This document shows, in pieces, positions 11,968 through 23,875 of a DNA stretch of 64,000 bases. How positions within the stretch are numbered: position 1 is the first letter of the stretch; every line of letters starts with the position of its first letter. Source of the DNA: Mactromeris polynyma (lineage: Eukaryota; Mollusca; Bivalvia; Venerida; Mactridae). The notes below the pieces were generated by a model, which was not told the origin of the DNA, did no database searches, and saw only the letters and a list, made by a program, of their open reading frames with translations. The DNA lies in NCBI GenBank assembly GCA_032209605.1, contig JASFXZ010000001.1, forward strand, positions 23,378,619-23,442,618. The letters are read 5' to 3'. The position numbers and the translations under genes were made by a program.

Positions 11968-14900
11968 GTAATAAAAACTGATTTCCTTTTTACTGTAAAT
12001 AATTGTCTTTTTGTCTGTCTGTGCGTTCGTACACACCCAGAGGTAGTTGTGGGGTGTGGAACAGTAGGCTAATTTTAGATTCAATTTATTCCGTCACTTG
12101 TGGGGTGCAACAAAACAAAAAAAAGAACAATAGAAAACCCCACATTTACTTGCTCGTACTTACTGATAACCAAAACAGATTCACTGACCAAATTACCTGT
12201 ATATTGATGGCTGTTTTGGTAACTTTTTGGCTTTGGGTCAAAATAGGATATGTATTTGAACTTTAAAAATTTCATTACAGTGCTGACCACAATATTTGTA
12301 GTCAATAGAATGTAACTCAAATTTTTGGAGAGTTTATACTCTTTTTCCACGGCAAAATATCTGCTTCTGTGACAAGTTGGTATTGTAAGGGCCTTATGTA
12401 TGAATTCTAGTTTATTCTCTGAATGACATTATTTAGTATTTTCAGGTTTAGATGTCACTGTTACACTATTGTGAAGATCCAAATGAAAATAGATCAAACC
12501 AAGGTCTGATGAAACAGCCATCAGAAGAAGCTGTCTAAAATATTCCTCTTTTGCAAGACATTATATTATGAACATGTATCTAATGTTGGACAAATGATTT
12601 GCTTTTTAGTTCACCGGGTCATGAAGTAACAATGTGAGCTTTTTTTATCACTCTTTGTCTGTTGTTCATCTGTCCGTAGTCATCAATTGCTTTGAAAGAC
12701 ATCTATTTAAGACAAACCTGGTCAATACATTGCTGAAAATAGGTGTCACAATTTCACTTCATCTTCATGATTATCTTGGTTGAAATAATAATTTTTGTAA
12801 AATCTTTAGATAAATTGGATCATCAAGGAAACATGGAAAAGGGAGTACTATAAACCAACAAATTATTCTGCAAATAATCTGCAAACTTAAATATCTGCAA
12901 ATTTGTTCTATAACCATTTTCTTTAATTTTTCTGCACTTGCATACACCAACATTTGTAGTCATAATGGGCAAAATGTAACACCCAATTTTTTATTCGCGA
13001 AAATAAGTTGGTTTGTAGCTTTTTATAAATTCCCTGCATGGAAAAAACGGGGAATTTTACTTTGAAATTGGAATGAAAAAATCTTGGCTATTGGTAGTGT
13101 CTCTTTCTGACTTTAGTAGAAAGCACTATTTGCCATATATTTTACTTTAAAAGCAATTGACCAACCCAAAAACACAAAGGATCTCAGTTAATGATGAGAT
13201 TTGCTTTATGGTAGTCTCTGTATGGCTATTAGGGAAGGTTTGAGGTCATACATATGCAAGCTGTATTTGAGCTTTGTAGGCAGCACGAATTTCAGGGGAA
13301 ATCACCTTTCAGTCAGGGAAAACAGGGAAATATGAGTTAATTGCGTTTTTGGATTTCTGTTCTACAATGTATACAGACTGTTATATCTTGAACATATTTT
13401 TGTTTTTTATTTTTTTATCCAAACACTTAAAACTGAAATATTATATTATGCATCAAATGCAGTTGAGAATCTATTGATAATCATTCATCCAAATCGAATT
13501 AGGTTAAATCACATTTTTGCACAAGTAGCTCGAGGACGTGTCTCATTTACGATTATGTTGCACCTATTTTATAGCACATGAATAGGTCAGATTAAAAAAA
13601 AAAAAAAAAAAATTGAAGACAAGGACACTTTGCTACTATGAAATCGAAAATGGTAGATCGATTTGCTTACCAGTAAGGTTGCAACATTGTCGCTCAGTTT
13701 TATATCGTGCTTAATTTGTTTTGTTTTATTTTTACTCATGTGTGCATCACTATACGTCATGATATAAATATAAAAACACTGAAAATGAAAGAAGTTAGTA
13801 AAATATTAAATTTAAGCGTGATAACTCTTTTGTAATTACCTCCCTTTTTTAGCTTATTCACAGATTATTTTAAACATTATTTAAACTTCAATTTTACCGT
13901 AAAACGATGGCTTTTAATTTTCTATGTTTTTGCAATTCTAAGTTGTACATCCTATATGGCGTTTGAGTTAAATTTGTTAAATTTCATCTTTGTTAATTAA
14001 ATTGTAATTAAACCATAATTGAAATAAAGTAAACAATTAAAATTTTGACAACGTAGTTCTGACAAATCGTTTTTATTTCAGTCCAAATTTTAGGAAATAC
14101 CTATTGAAAATAGCTTAAATACGAGAAATGACTAAACATATCCATCGTATATTACGTATTAATAGAAAACCTTAAAGTGTTCGGTTAGCTGTTTGTTTAG
14201 TATATGTACTTATCAAACTGGGTTTATTGATACCTTACAGAAGGATACACTTTTGTCATTTGGTCAGCTTTAAAGCTCCTAATGGTTACGAATAATAAAT
14301 TTTTAACACATGAGCATGTTTCCATTGAGGATCAGCATACTTGGTATGTCTGTACCTGTGGATACCATTACATTTTGCTATATCCTTTTCATGAAAGTTT
14401 GTGCCTTTTTATTATTTTCCACGTATATGCTGGGTCTTTTCGCAACCTCCCTACAGCTATTTCGCCATAAGCATCTAGTATTGAATACACAAAAATAAGA
14501 ACTCACCTTACAGATCAGTTTGTATTTTTACGACAATTTTAAATATACATTTGTTTAAGACCACACTTAACATTCTCCCGGTAGATACGGTTTATACGTA
14601 AATACGGAGATGTCTATTCAACATACCGCTTCATAGTTGGCAGTTCAAGGAACGTCGTTTAAAAACAATTTGCATGAGACACAATAAACAAATACGTGGG
14701 ATAAACCGGATCATTATCATAAAACTCGATATGGTTGAATAATATACATCAACATTTGATCCTGTAGAAAGCGGAAAATTTCTCCTAAAGACAGTTCAGT
14801 TATAAACTGAAACATACACAGGGTCTAAAAATACCAGTTTTGAATAAGGGCAATAACGTCGACCTTGCGCACACGGTTGACGTCAACGACGTCAGACTAA

Positions 14901-15317
14901 ATTCACGACATGAGTGCTTTTAGTTATTACCGACTATTCTCTCTAATATGCAGCCGATCGAACAACGAATGGATCGGGAACTCTCGAGTCATACTCGGGG
15001 TGGTGTTCGCACGAAAACAACCGGGATTTTAACTTCTACAAGCTAGATCGTCTAGTATGTTTCAATGGTTGTGTGTTGACTCGTTTGGTCAAAAATTGTG
15101 GTAAATGATTGAGGCTATTTATGGAAATTGAATGAGTGTAGACCTGGTCTTCATAAGGGATTTCCTTGGTAAGCGTGTTGTTCCTGTGGAAATAACGAAC
15201 AAAGTGACTTCTCTTCGGTTTGCGTAGGTCGCATGAGCCGTCCCGTGTTACGGGATGAGTCAGGTAACATAGGGAAAACCATAGGGCATATAAAGAGCAA
15301 TCGAATGAATGTAGAAA
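11968..15317. other. No gene recognised
   Basis: AT-rich intergenic or intronic sequence. It includes an acceptor-like TTTTCAG at 12438-12445 with no convincing exon behind it, and an A18 tract near 13592. Scattered sequence near 12600-12700 resembles dispersed repeats that begin with a TGAGCT motif. Confidence 0.35.
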
Positions 15318-15660
15318 GGGGTTGTAGGTGGACAAGTGGTCTAGTGGTATGGGCCACTGACTACTGATCGGAAGGTTGTGGGTTCGATCCCTCATCCAGC
15401 CGGACAAATTTAGAAATGCTTTCAGTGTTTCCCACCTAACATAACTAATTTCACTAACAGTCTTTCGGACGAGACTTTAAAAATCGAGGTCCCGTGTATG
15501 ATGCTTTACATCGGCACGTAAACGAACCAGGGATGCGTCTGGAACTGGGGCATCTTCTGTATCATGCACTATCCCCCAAAAACTAAAATGACTAACCACT
15601 TCTGGGGGCTGTCGCCCATATGGGTCACCCGGTGGCGAGGCTAAATAAACGCATTATCCC
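15318..15660 (+). repeat. tRNA-derived SINE with conserved central domain
   Basis: The head has A box GTGGTCTAGTGGTATG and B box GGTTCGATCCC. The body contains TCTTTCGGACGAGACTTTAA and GAGGTCCCGTGTATGATGC, a central segment I recognise as shared by SINEs across many invertebrates (MetaSINE-type). The SINE subfamily name is inference. Confidence 0.7.
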
Positions 15661-16128
15661 CATGTAGAAGGGCTTAACGAGATAATTTCCCGCATCATGA
15701 CTGTTATACAGAAGGACTTATCTATCAAAGAATAAACCACATATTTGTTTTGGTTCAGCAGATACGATAAAGTTATAGCATTATGTTGTCTGAACAAAAG
15801 TTCATATACTATTCTAGTTAGTGAACTTTTTGTTTAATTATAGTCACGGCAGAAGATATTTGTCACAGAATTACCGTGAATATAAAAAATGTGCGTCGCA
15901 CTAATCACCTGAACGAATGATCGCACGTAGACCCGACATTTTAATTTTAATAGATGTGAATCACACGAGTTTTGATTATATACGTACACATTCACCATCT
16001 GATGGAGAGATTACGTCATAATGCGTTTCTAACTTGGCAAATAAGAGATCGGTAGATGTTGATACAGTTACAAGTGTTATCGAGTAGCAGAATTACATTA
16101 GTATCTGCAATGTACGAGTAATAGTAGT

Positions 16129-17033
16129 ATCAATATATAACGAGAAAATGCTTATAACTTTGTTACAATACATTGTTTTCTTGAAATATTTCATATGGTG
16201 ATTAAAGCATGTATTATCAGAAATCATACGAAACAATGAGCAAATATATTGAAAAATAAATTGTTAAGAGCATTTTTGCCGACCTATGAATGCCGTAGGC
16301 GGGGCAAAGTCATTTATATATTTTTTTTACGTAAATCTGAGTATAACGTTTATCATTGTGACGACAATACTCAATAAGTCCTATTGTTGTTCTTTCTTCA
16401 AAAGTTTTCATTATACTCTCCTTAACCATTCATATATTTCTGTATACTGTAAAGTGAATCAAATAGTCACCCTATGGAATTTCGGTCAGCCCATACAACT
16501 CTGTGTACGGTGATCTGATGTCGACGTCGCATTTCGCCATTTCGCGGTAGATCACTACTGTTTTCTCAAACATTGTTAAAACTCTCCTGCTTTATATAAA
16601 GCATATCTTTTGTCATAGTATGATCACCAAAGTATACTTATTCTCACGCACAAATATTTTTTTTTCTTTTTACTTCATAACTTTTCGTTTTCTCGAACGT
16701 TTGGTCTACACAAGTATGACGTAATATATGAAACAACAACACGTGTATGAGATCATTATCAGTAAGGCGAGTCTTAGGTGACCATAACTACTAATTGTCA
16801 TTAAATTACAATTCCTAATATAAAAGTTGTAAGCGTTTTATTTTGCATGAAAATAGGCGAAAACCTGCAAAATGCCCCGCCTTAGCATACTGGGCGTTAC
16901 CGTAGATATGAGCACTGTGTCACTGTAATCTTGAAAAATTAGCGATTGGTTGCTAATATATTTTACCACATTTTGCTTAAATTTGAGTAAGATCAAATAA
17001 AAGATATAAGCATTTTCTCGTTATTTATTGATC
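16129..17033. mobile_element. MITE of about 0.9 kb with 30-bp terminal inverted repeats
   Basis: The ends match in inverted orientation: TAACGAGAAAATGCTTATA at 16138 and its reverse complement near 17012-17030, extending outward through TCAATA. A second, inner inverted motif (GGCGGGGCA near 16297 and TGCCCCGCC near 16873) lies within. It encodes no protein. The target-site duplication was not resolved. Confidence 0.55.
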
Positions 17034-17094
17034 ATCCCTCGTACACATGTATTTATTTACTGTTGCCAACTAAGTGCACCGACTATTTGATTTA

Positions 17095-17590
17095 ACGTGT
17101 GCACACCTGTTCATGTTTGACATACTTCAATAATCTTCATGTAGTAGTTTAATTGTCCTTCAGAAATATTTGATCCAACGTGTACCTGCTCATTGTGAAC
17201 ATAGATTGTCCTATACAATGGACATATTGATCAAACTTGTACCGGTTCATTTCGAAAGTTTGTCCGTGGTGCTATAGTATGGAAAGATCTGAGATATAGT
17301 TTGTCCTATGCTACACACATATTTGATCCCGGGTCCTACACTATGGTAATATTTGATCCGAGATATAGTTTGTCCTATACTTCGGACATATTTGATCCAA
17401 CATGTACCTGTTCATTGCGAACATAGTTCGTCTTATCATGGAGTTTATATATAATGTCCGTGGTCCTATACTACGGAAATATTTGATTCAATCTATAGTT
17501 GGTCATATCATACAGACATTTGATTCAGCATGCACCTATCCCGTTCATTTGGGACAAAGTTGTCCTGTACTGCGGACATGTTCAATAAAA
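17095..17590. repeat. Degenerate tandem repeat, unit about 60-75 bp
   Basis: Recurring phrases ATATTTGATCC, TAGTTTGTCCTATAC, and GTACCTGTTCATTG appear in the same order several times with heavy divergence, indicating an old tandem array. Confidence 0.5.
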
Positions 17591-17859
17591 AATAACAGTA
17601 TCAAGCAGTTTAACAATTTTATTTTCACTAACATATGGTAAAACAAATATTTTGCTTAAAACACATTAAGCAATATGTGATTCTTGTAGCAGAATCTCGA
17701 CATTATTGACCTTGTCAAGAAATAACCTGATTATTACTTCACTGAAATAGAGAACATGTCCATTATACATATAATTATTGTTTTAAAATTAGATAAATAA
17801 GTAAGTTTATTAATTCAGTTTAGATATTTAAAGATATATACACAATTAAATGATAACTG

Positions 17860-17960
17860 AAAACTATGATCCAAACTGGGGTTTGAACCCAGACTTACTG
17901 TATTCAATAAAGAAATAACAGTTGTCCTTACTTAGACCATTTGGATATCCAAAGTTTCCA
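17860..17960 (-). repeat. Possible tRNA-like SINE head
   Basis: On the minus strand GGGTTCAAACCCC matches a polymerase III B box, with a loose A-box-like TGGTCTAAGTAAG about 45 bp upstream. The flanks do not fold as a tRNA to my eye, so a SINE remnant is the better reading. Confidence 0.3.
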
Positions 17961-18824
17961 TGGTGTTACCAATTGTGTGAATATTAAATGAAACTGAATT
18001 TTTTAATGTTGAATTGCACTAAAAAGCATGTAGGCTATATTTTTTAAATTATCTCCAGAAACTGAAGCAAAATTCTAAAAATTAGTACAGAAGTAATTAG
18101 TCCCTCCTGCTTTTGCACTCGGGACTTGGGACCCGACGTTGGTGCAGTTACCTAATTTTTTTCAGTAATAAACCAGAGATTTGATTGAAGTTTAACCTGT
18201 AATTAATGTCTCTGATTTGGGTTAGTGACCTAATTTTTACCCAAGATGACGGAATTAGCTTGGTTCAGCTTTTTAAAAGGGAAACTCCATGTGGATGGGT
18301 ATTTCTTAATAATGCAGTATACAAATACCAAATCTTAGTATGGGTATTTCAATGATTTTTACTTGTTACATATATTTGGGCTCCTGAGAATGCAATAAAG
18401 ACTTTCAAAAAGACAAACAGTTAGAGCAGACTTCTTTAAGATAACAAACCAATATGACCTGTTGATTTCTCTGCATTTCTAGAATTCAGCCTCATTACCT
18501 AGTTTTTAAACTGGACAACCTAGTACTAAGTAATTGAATTCAACTAACAAATAGACCAAGGTTTTGTATAGACAAAGATTGTGACCAGGTTTGATTAATA
18601 GTATGCCGTACAAAGAGTAACAATGTATCTGCAATTTGGGCATCATAACATAACCCCCCCCCCCACCCCGGAAAACACAGTATTGAACATAGACAAACAC
18701 TGTGAAGGTGTTTCAATAAATAGCTGGTCATATTTGTAACCTAAAGTTGTTTTACCCAGACATATATGGTAATAAATATGTTAGTGATATACACATCATT
18801 GCTGAGTATATGGTTATATATTAA

Positions 18825-19545
18825 GACAGGTCGGTAGTGAATTACACATCACCCCCAAGTATATGGTTATATATTAAGACAGGTCGGTAGTGATTAACAC
18901 ATCACCCCCGAGTATATGGTTATATATTATGACAGGTAGGTAGTAAATTACACATCACCCCGAGTATATGGTTATATATTAAGACAGGTCGGTAGTGATT
19001 AACAAATCACCCCCGAGTATATGGTTATATATTAAGACAGGTCGGAAGTGATTAACACATCACCCCCGAGTATATGGTTATATATTATGACAGGTAGGTA
19101 GTAAATTACACATCACCCCGAGTATATGGTTATATATTAAGACAGGTCGGTAGTGATTAACACATCACCCCCGAGTATATGGTTATATATTAAGACAGGT
19201 CGGTAGTGATTAACACATCACCCCCGAGTATATGGTTATATATTAAGACAGGTCGGTAGTGATTTACACATCACCCCCGAGTATATGGTTATATATTAAG
19301 ACAGGTCGGTAGTGATTAACACATCACCCCCGAGTATATGGTTATATATTAAGACTGGTCGGTAGTGATTAACACATCACCCCCGAGTATATGGTTATAT
19401 ATTAAGACAGGTCGGTAGTGATTAACACATCACCCCCGAGTATATGGTTATATATTAAGACTGGTCGGTAGTGAATTACACATCACCCCCGAGTATATGG
19501 TAATATATTTGGACAGGTCGGTAGTGATTAACACATCACCCCTGA
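18825..19545. repeat. 53-bp minisatellite downstream of the transposase gene
   Basis: About 13-14 units of 53 bp containing GAGTATATGGTTATATATTA, AGACAGGTCGGTAGTGATT and AACACATCACCCCC. Unit starts at 19226 and 19279 give the period. It ends about 100 bp beyond the stop codon of the minus-strand gene, so it may lie in or just past its 3' UTR. Confidence 0.95.
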
Positions 19546-19645
19546 GCAGTTGAGATATAGCAACTTGCACATAAAATTATTACTAAAATAGTAAAGCTAA
19601 AAACATACAAAATTATGATTATGATTAAAATCAACAAAGCTTGGA

Positions 19646-22600
19646 CTAATGCAATCCTGCTAATGCAACTTTAATCTTCTTTTGATAAACATTTCTTTTC
19701 TTGATGTTCCACTGATGCAAAAAGAACTGAAGATAAAAACAGAAATGTTCTTGTGTCATTTGTCTGGCCGATTTTTTTATGTTTTGTAAATAACTGTTAA
19801 ATTGTTCACATATTTCAGAGTTAACAGATTCAAATCCTTGTAAGCGGGATGACCTAAACGCATGTGAGCATTTGTGAGAGTAACTGTGAAAGATGTCATG
19901 AAAAAATCGAACATTCTTGTAATATGCATTTTCCCTGTTTAAACTATACTCTTGAAGACCACAGGCATAATCATAAAATACTTCTGATGGTGGAGTTTCA
20001 AGATAAGAATAAAGTGAGGCAGATGGATCTTTTCTACCCTCAGCATATGTCATATGAAATCCATAACAATGACCATGATCAGCACAGAACCAAAGAAATA
20101 AACTTGTTGTACCCCTAGCAGAAATGTGAGCCTTGGAAAATAACTTTTGGCACTTCTCAAAGTCTTGGGCAGCATCATCATGATCATCATTATTCTTAGA
20201 AGATTTGTTACAATCGATTGTGAATTTTCTTACTTCCCTTAATTTTAAACCCAATTTATTAAAATAATATGCTCTACCGTATTTAGCAGGATTATATGAG
20301 CCAGGCTGAGGTGTTGCTGGATCTGCCTCATGAACAGGCAAACTTAATGACTCATCAATTAAATACCTCAAAAATGAGGAGATATATTCTTCCAATTTGC
20401 CATCATCTGAAGGATTTGCTAACAGTGATTCAGAAATAAAATCTCTAAGTTCAGGCGCATAATATCGCATATTTTTCATGACATTGTTTAATGTAATGAC
20501 ATCAATGGTGGGTTCAAGCAGGCGTTGTAATTCTGGACAATATTTCGGGGGTACTAGGCTTGTTACTGAGGCAGTTGTTGCTAACATTTTAAGAAGCACA
20601 GCATAAGCAGCTTGTTCACCTTCAGGCATATCAGATGGTCTATCAAGAGGTTCAAATTTATCAAATGAAAGAAAAAATTCTTCAGGCAAACATAACTTTA
20701 ATGATATTACTGCATGACTTCGGTCTTCAGGAGTTAATATTTCTTCTGTTTTTAGCTCATGTAATTTTTCTCTAGCCAAATAATCCATTATTTTTCTATT
20801 TTTAATCATCTGAGAAACAGTAATGTTTCCTACACCATTTTTTAAAAAACATCTGTCCATTCTACGATGTAATGTAGGATGCTCAGGAGCATCAGAACTA
20901 ACCTTCTCAATTTCTACAAAGTTAGCATGCCTGAAGCCTACCCCTACTTTTGTACCATCACAGCACAACCTTTTAGGCTCATACCCACACACATCACATG
21001 CCTCCCTGAAATCAATTTTCATATTAGCTGCCCAACTAAACCACCAATTGAGAAAAACAGTTGCATCCATAAATTTAGCTCTAGAATCTCTAATTTGGTA
21101 ACACTCATTTTTAAGTTTACAGTATGAAGAAAATGTACAGCCAGAATTCATTACCATAGAAACAAACTCCCACCCAATTTCATCCCCAGCTGCTGTGTCC
21201 CTACTTAAAACATGCAAAGATTCTAAACTCCCTTCATCCCAGCTAATTTTACATGGATTTTGATCATTGTAGCAAATCCGACTATGAATCTGGCATTTTA
21301 CAGGTGCAACAAAAGTATAAACATTTAAAACCCTGGAATTTTCCTGTACAGTCCTTCCATTTGGATGGTAATTATCATCATCATCCCTCTTTAACCAACC
21401 AGCACCACAGTCACACGTGTTGTCTGGCATATCTGGAAATAAACTAGGACCAATTAAGCAACCATCTTGATCTCTCTTTAAATTGTTATCATTCCAAAGA
21501 TCTCTTTTTAGCAAATTGGATTTTAGTGATTCACTACCTTTAGTTTTTGGTTTATGAGAACTCTTACATTTGTATTGCCAATGACCAGTTTGTTCATCAA
21601 AATTAGTTGCCGACTCGGACGAAACTATTATACTGTCTACCGAGGTAACCTCATTTTCAAGTTCATTCAAATTGTTATTCTCATCTTCATTAGTAATAAA
21701 AGTTTCATTGCTTTTCAAATCTTGCCAATGTTCTAAATGATTTCGAAGAGTAGACAGATGTTTGCACACAGACGTTTGTTCCCAAGTTTCAATATTTCTC
21801 TTGTGCCCTTTTTTGGACAGACATTGACCATTCGTACATGACACAATGTATTTCCCTATACTAGAACTAAATGTCAAATTTACAAAACTTGGTTGTCCTT
21901 CTTCTGGAAAAAATACTGAAAATTTGCGTGTATTATTTTTTTTAACAAGTTCAACTATCTCCTTCCCTTTGTCTTCAACAGCCTTGCGAATAAAATTGTT
22001 GACAGGAGATTCACTATCTGAAATTTCAGAATGTACATAAGGAAGCACATATTGGCTTAAAAATTTACAGTGCATACATGTGACACAGTTTTCTCCTGCA
22101 GAACCTAAAACAACAAATTCATTATTACTTCGGGAGTCATCAATATGTAACAGAGTAGAGAATGTACGGCAGCTACAAAAAAAATATTTTCCACCATCCT
22201 GAGACATGTTATAAGTATAAACAAAATCTGTTTCACGAAATGAACCATCAGTCTCGCTGTAATCATTCATGGCACATACAACATCCCCAGATTCATCTAT
22301 AGACTGAATAGATAATTTCCCATGCTGTAAAAGTTGAAAACAAAAAGTATCAAATAATGGTATCGTGTCTGTCTCTGTGGTTGATGAAATGTTGGTTGCA
22401 TCTGGTTTTAGCCTTTTTTCCAGAACCGACTTGTTTACTGAAACACTTTTAACAACAACAATTTTCTTCTTTTTGGCACATGGCTCCTCAGCCGTTACTG
22501 AAGTTTCTGGAATCGCTGCTAACTGATCACCTAGTTCTGGAAAATATCTAATGAGGAATGAGTGCAGAAGAGTTAAGTCTTTCGCTAAATATAAAATAAA

Positions 22601-23875
22601 AATATGATTTCTAAGAGACGAGGTATAACAAGGACTCTTCAAGAAATTAGCATTGTATCTTCCTGGATGTTTGAATAAATGTTTACTCTGCTCCCTTTTA
22701 ATGTTGCTAGATAAACAATTGAGGACTATAGATTGCTGAAATAAAGAACTGTTATTAGTAAGAAGCTCTTTCTGAAAAATATTGCTGGAGGTCACTGTCT
22801 GTCGTTGTAGGTTATTAATCCTGAAATCTATCAAACTATTTTTGATATCAACCAGACATAAAGGGTTACTGACTTCAAGGTATGGGGTCTCAGGACTTTC
22901 AACTGATGTGTCTGGTTTATATGGCCAAATGTTCACAAGATAAGACTCCAAATTGACATTTGATGTTTCCACAGGTGATGAAATCAAATTCTGCAAATGA
23001 TAAACATTTAATGGCAAAGTATTTTTAACAACATTTTTACGTATTTTATCTGGTCTTGTTCTTTTCGTCTTTTTGTTGTCAGCTACCTTTTTCATATCTT
23101 CAAAATCTTCTACAGTGTACACACAATGAACAAAACAGTTATTGTCACTAAAATGATATTTATCAGAAAGAATCTTCATATGCTTTTGGTGCATATAACC
23201 AGAGAAACAACCAGACTCTAAATACCTAATATAGATAAATTCTTCCTCATTAATAATGCATTTAAAAACAAAGCAAATGAAGGTCCCAGCAGTGCATTTC
23301 TCAGTTGATGATAATTTGGCAGCTTCCTGTTCAATGTTAAAGAAAGTTGGATTATTAGGATCACTTTCATGAATTTTGTCCAGTATTTCCTGCTGGTAAC
23401 AAATAGCCCTGTTACAATTGGATAGATTGGATAGTAAAAGTTGAAACCATGGCATATTGTTTTGATCTAAATCTACAGTCACCAAATTTTCATGTTTTCT
23501 TTTTGAAACTTTCTTTGGTTTTAGATGTGATCCTGAATAGTACCTACTAGATAATTCCGGCCTAGTGGTTTGCACAAATTCGTACTTGGTCTTGGAGGGC
23601 ACGGAATAAAATTGTCTTTGGGCTTGGTGGTTCGAATCGGACTGTGAGTCTGAAGTAGAAGCAGTCGGTTCACTTGAGGAAGCCTGACCTATATAACTTG
23701 ACCAATCTTCTCCTAGTAACCTACGTTTTGACAAAAAATTATTCTCATCCTGTAAAAACTTAGTAGGATAATGATAAAATTGAAATGATAGATACTCCCC
23801 GTGATTGATTGTACTGTAATATTGCTTTGAAATCTCAAAATCTTCATCAAACAATAACATCTGCAGCTTTGATCT
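19646..23875 (-). CDS. Terminal exon: SWIM-like and KDZ-type transposase core
   Basis: A single open exon of 1409 codons; numbering below is from its first Met at 23860. Residues 562-597 form C-x-C...C-x-H and 675-701 C-x4-C...C-x-H, both SWIM-like. A Cys-rich region around 816-870 begins DNTCDCGAGW. Around 955-970 ACDVCGYEPKRLCCDGTK offers a candidate first catalytic Asp (D968). At 1259-1267 is CADHGHCYG, at 1296-1304 YDYACGLQE (candidate second Asp, D1297), and at 1347-1353 NSEICEQ (candidate Glu, E1349 or E1352). The D-D-E order with 'YDxACxL', a Cys/His spacer and 'NSExxEQ' matches KDZ transposases as I know them. No frameshift or stop interrupts it. The protein family is called with moderate confidence; related bivalve proteins are often labelled HMG domain-containing 3-like. 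Confidence 0.7.
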   Translation of the reverse strand, partial: RSKLQMLLFDEDFEISKQYYSTINHGEYLSFQFYHYPTKFLQDENNFLSKRRLLGEDWSSYIGQASSSEPTASTSDSQSDSNHQAQRQFYSVPSKTKYEFVQTTRPELSSRYYSGSHLKPKKVSKRKHENLVTVDLDQNNMPWFQLLLSNLSNCNRAICYQQEILDKIHESDPNNPTFFNIEQEAAKLSSTEKCTAGTFICFVFKCIINEEEFIYIRYLESGCFSGYMHQKHMKILSDKYHFSDNNCFVHCVYTVEDFEDMKKVADNKKTKRTRPDKIRKNVVKNTLPLNVYHLQNLISSPVETSNVNLESYLVNIWPYKPDTSVESPETPYLEVSNPLCLVDIKNSLIDFRINNLQRQTVTSSNIFQKELLTNNSSLFQQSIVLNCLSSNIKREQSKHLFKHPGRYNANFLKSPCYTSSLRNHIFILYLAKDLTLLHSFLIRYFPELGDQLAAIPETSVTAEEPCAKKKKIVVVKSVSVNKSVLEKRLKPDATNISSTTETDTIPLFDTFCFQLLQHGKLSIQSIDESGDVVCAMNDYSETDGSFRETDFVYTYNMSQDGGKYFFCSCRTFSTLLHIDDSRSNNEFVVLGSAGENCVTCMHCKFLSQYVLPYVHSEISDSESPVNNFIRKAVEDKGKEIVELVKKNNTRKFSVFFPEEGQPSFVNLTFSSSIGKYIVSCTNGQCLSKKGHKRNIETWEQTSVCKHLSTLRNHLEHWQDLKSNETFITNEDENNNLNELENEVTSVDSIIVSSESATNFDEQTGHWQYKCKSSHKPKTKGSESLKSNLLKRDLWNDNNLKRDQDGCLIGPSLFPDMPDNTCDCGAGWLKRDDDDNYHPNGRTVQENSRVLNVYTFVAPVKCQIHSRICYNDQNPCKISWDEGSLESLHVLSRDTAAGDEIGWEFVSMVMNSGCTFSSYCKLKNECYQIRDSRAKFMDATVFLNWWFSWAANMKIDFREACDVCGYEPKRLCCDGTKVGVGFRHANFVEIEKVSSDAPEHPTLHRRMDRCFLKNGVGNITVSQMIKNRKIMDYLAREKLHELKTEEILTPEDRSHAVISLKLCLPEEFFLSFDKFEPLDRPSDMPEGEQAAYAVLLKMLATTASVTSLVPPKYCPELQRLLEPTIDVITLNNVMKNMRYYAPELRDFISESLLANPSDDGKLEEYISSFLRYLIDESLSLPVHEADPATPQPGSYNPAKYGRAYYFNKLGLKLREVRKFTIDCNKSSKNNDDHDDAAQDFEKCQKLFSKAHISARGTTSLFLWFCADHGHCYGFHMTYAEGRKDPSASLYSYLETPPSEVFYDYACGLQEYSLNRENAYYKNVRFFHDIFHSYSHKCSHAFRSSRLQGFESVNSEICEQFNSYLQNIKKSARQMTQEHFCFYLQFFLHQWNIKKRNVYQKKIKVALAGLH

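Noticed and set aside
15036..15407. 123-codon minus-strand frame
   Set aside because: It runs antisense through the head of a tRNA-derived SINE.
18825..19545. CRISPR-like array
   Set aside because: The repeat is continuous 53-bp tandem sequence without unique spacers, in an animal genome.
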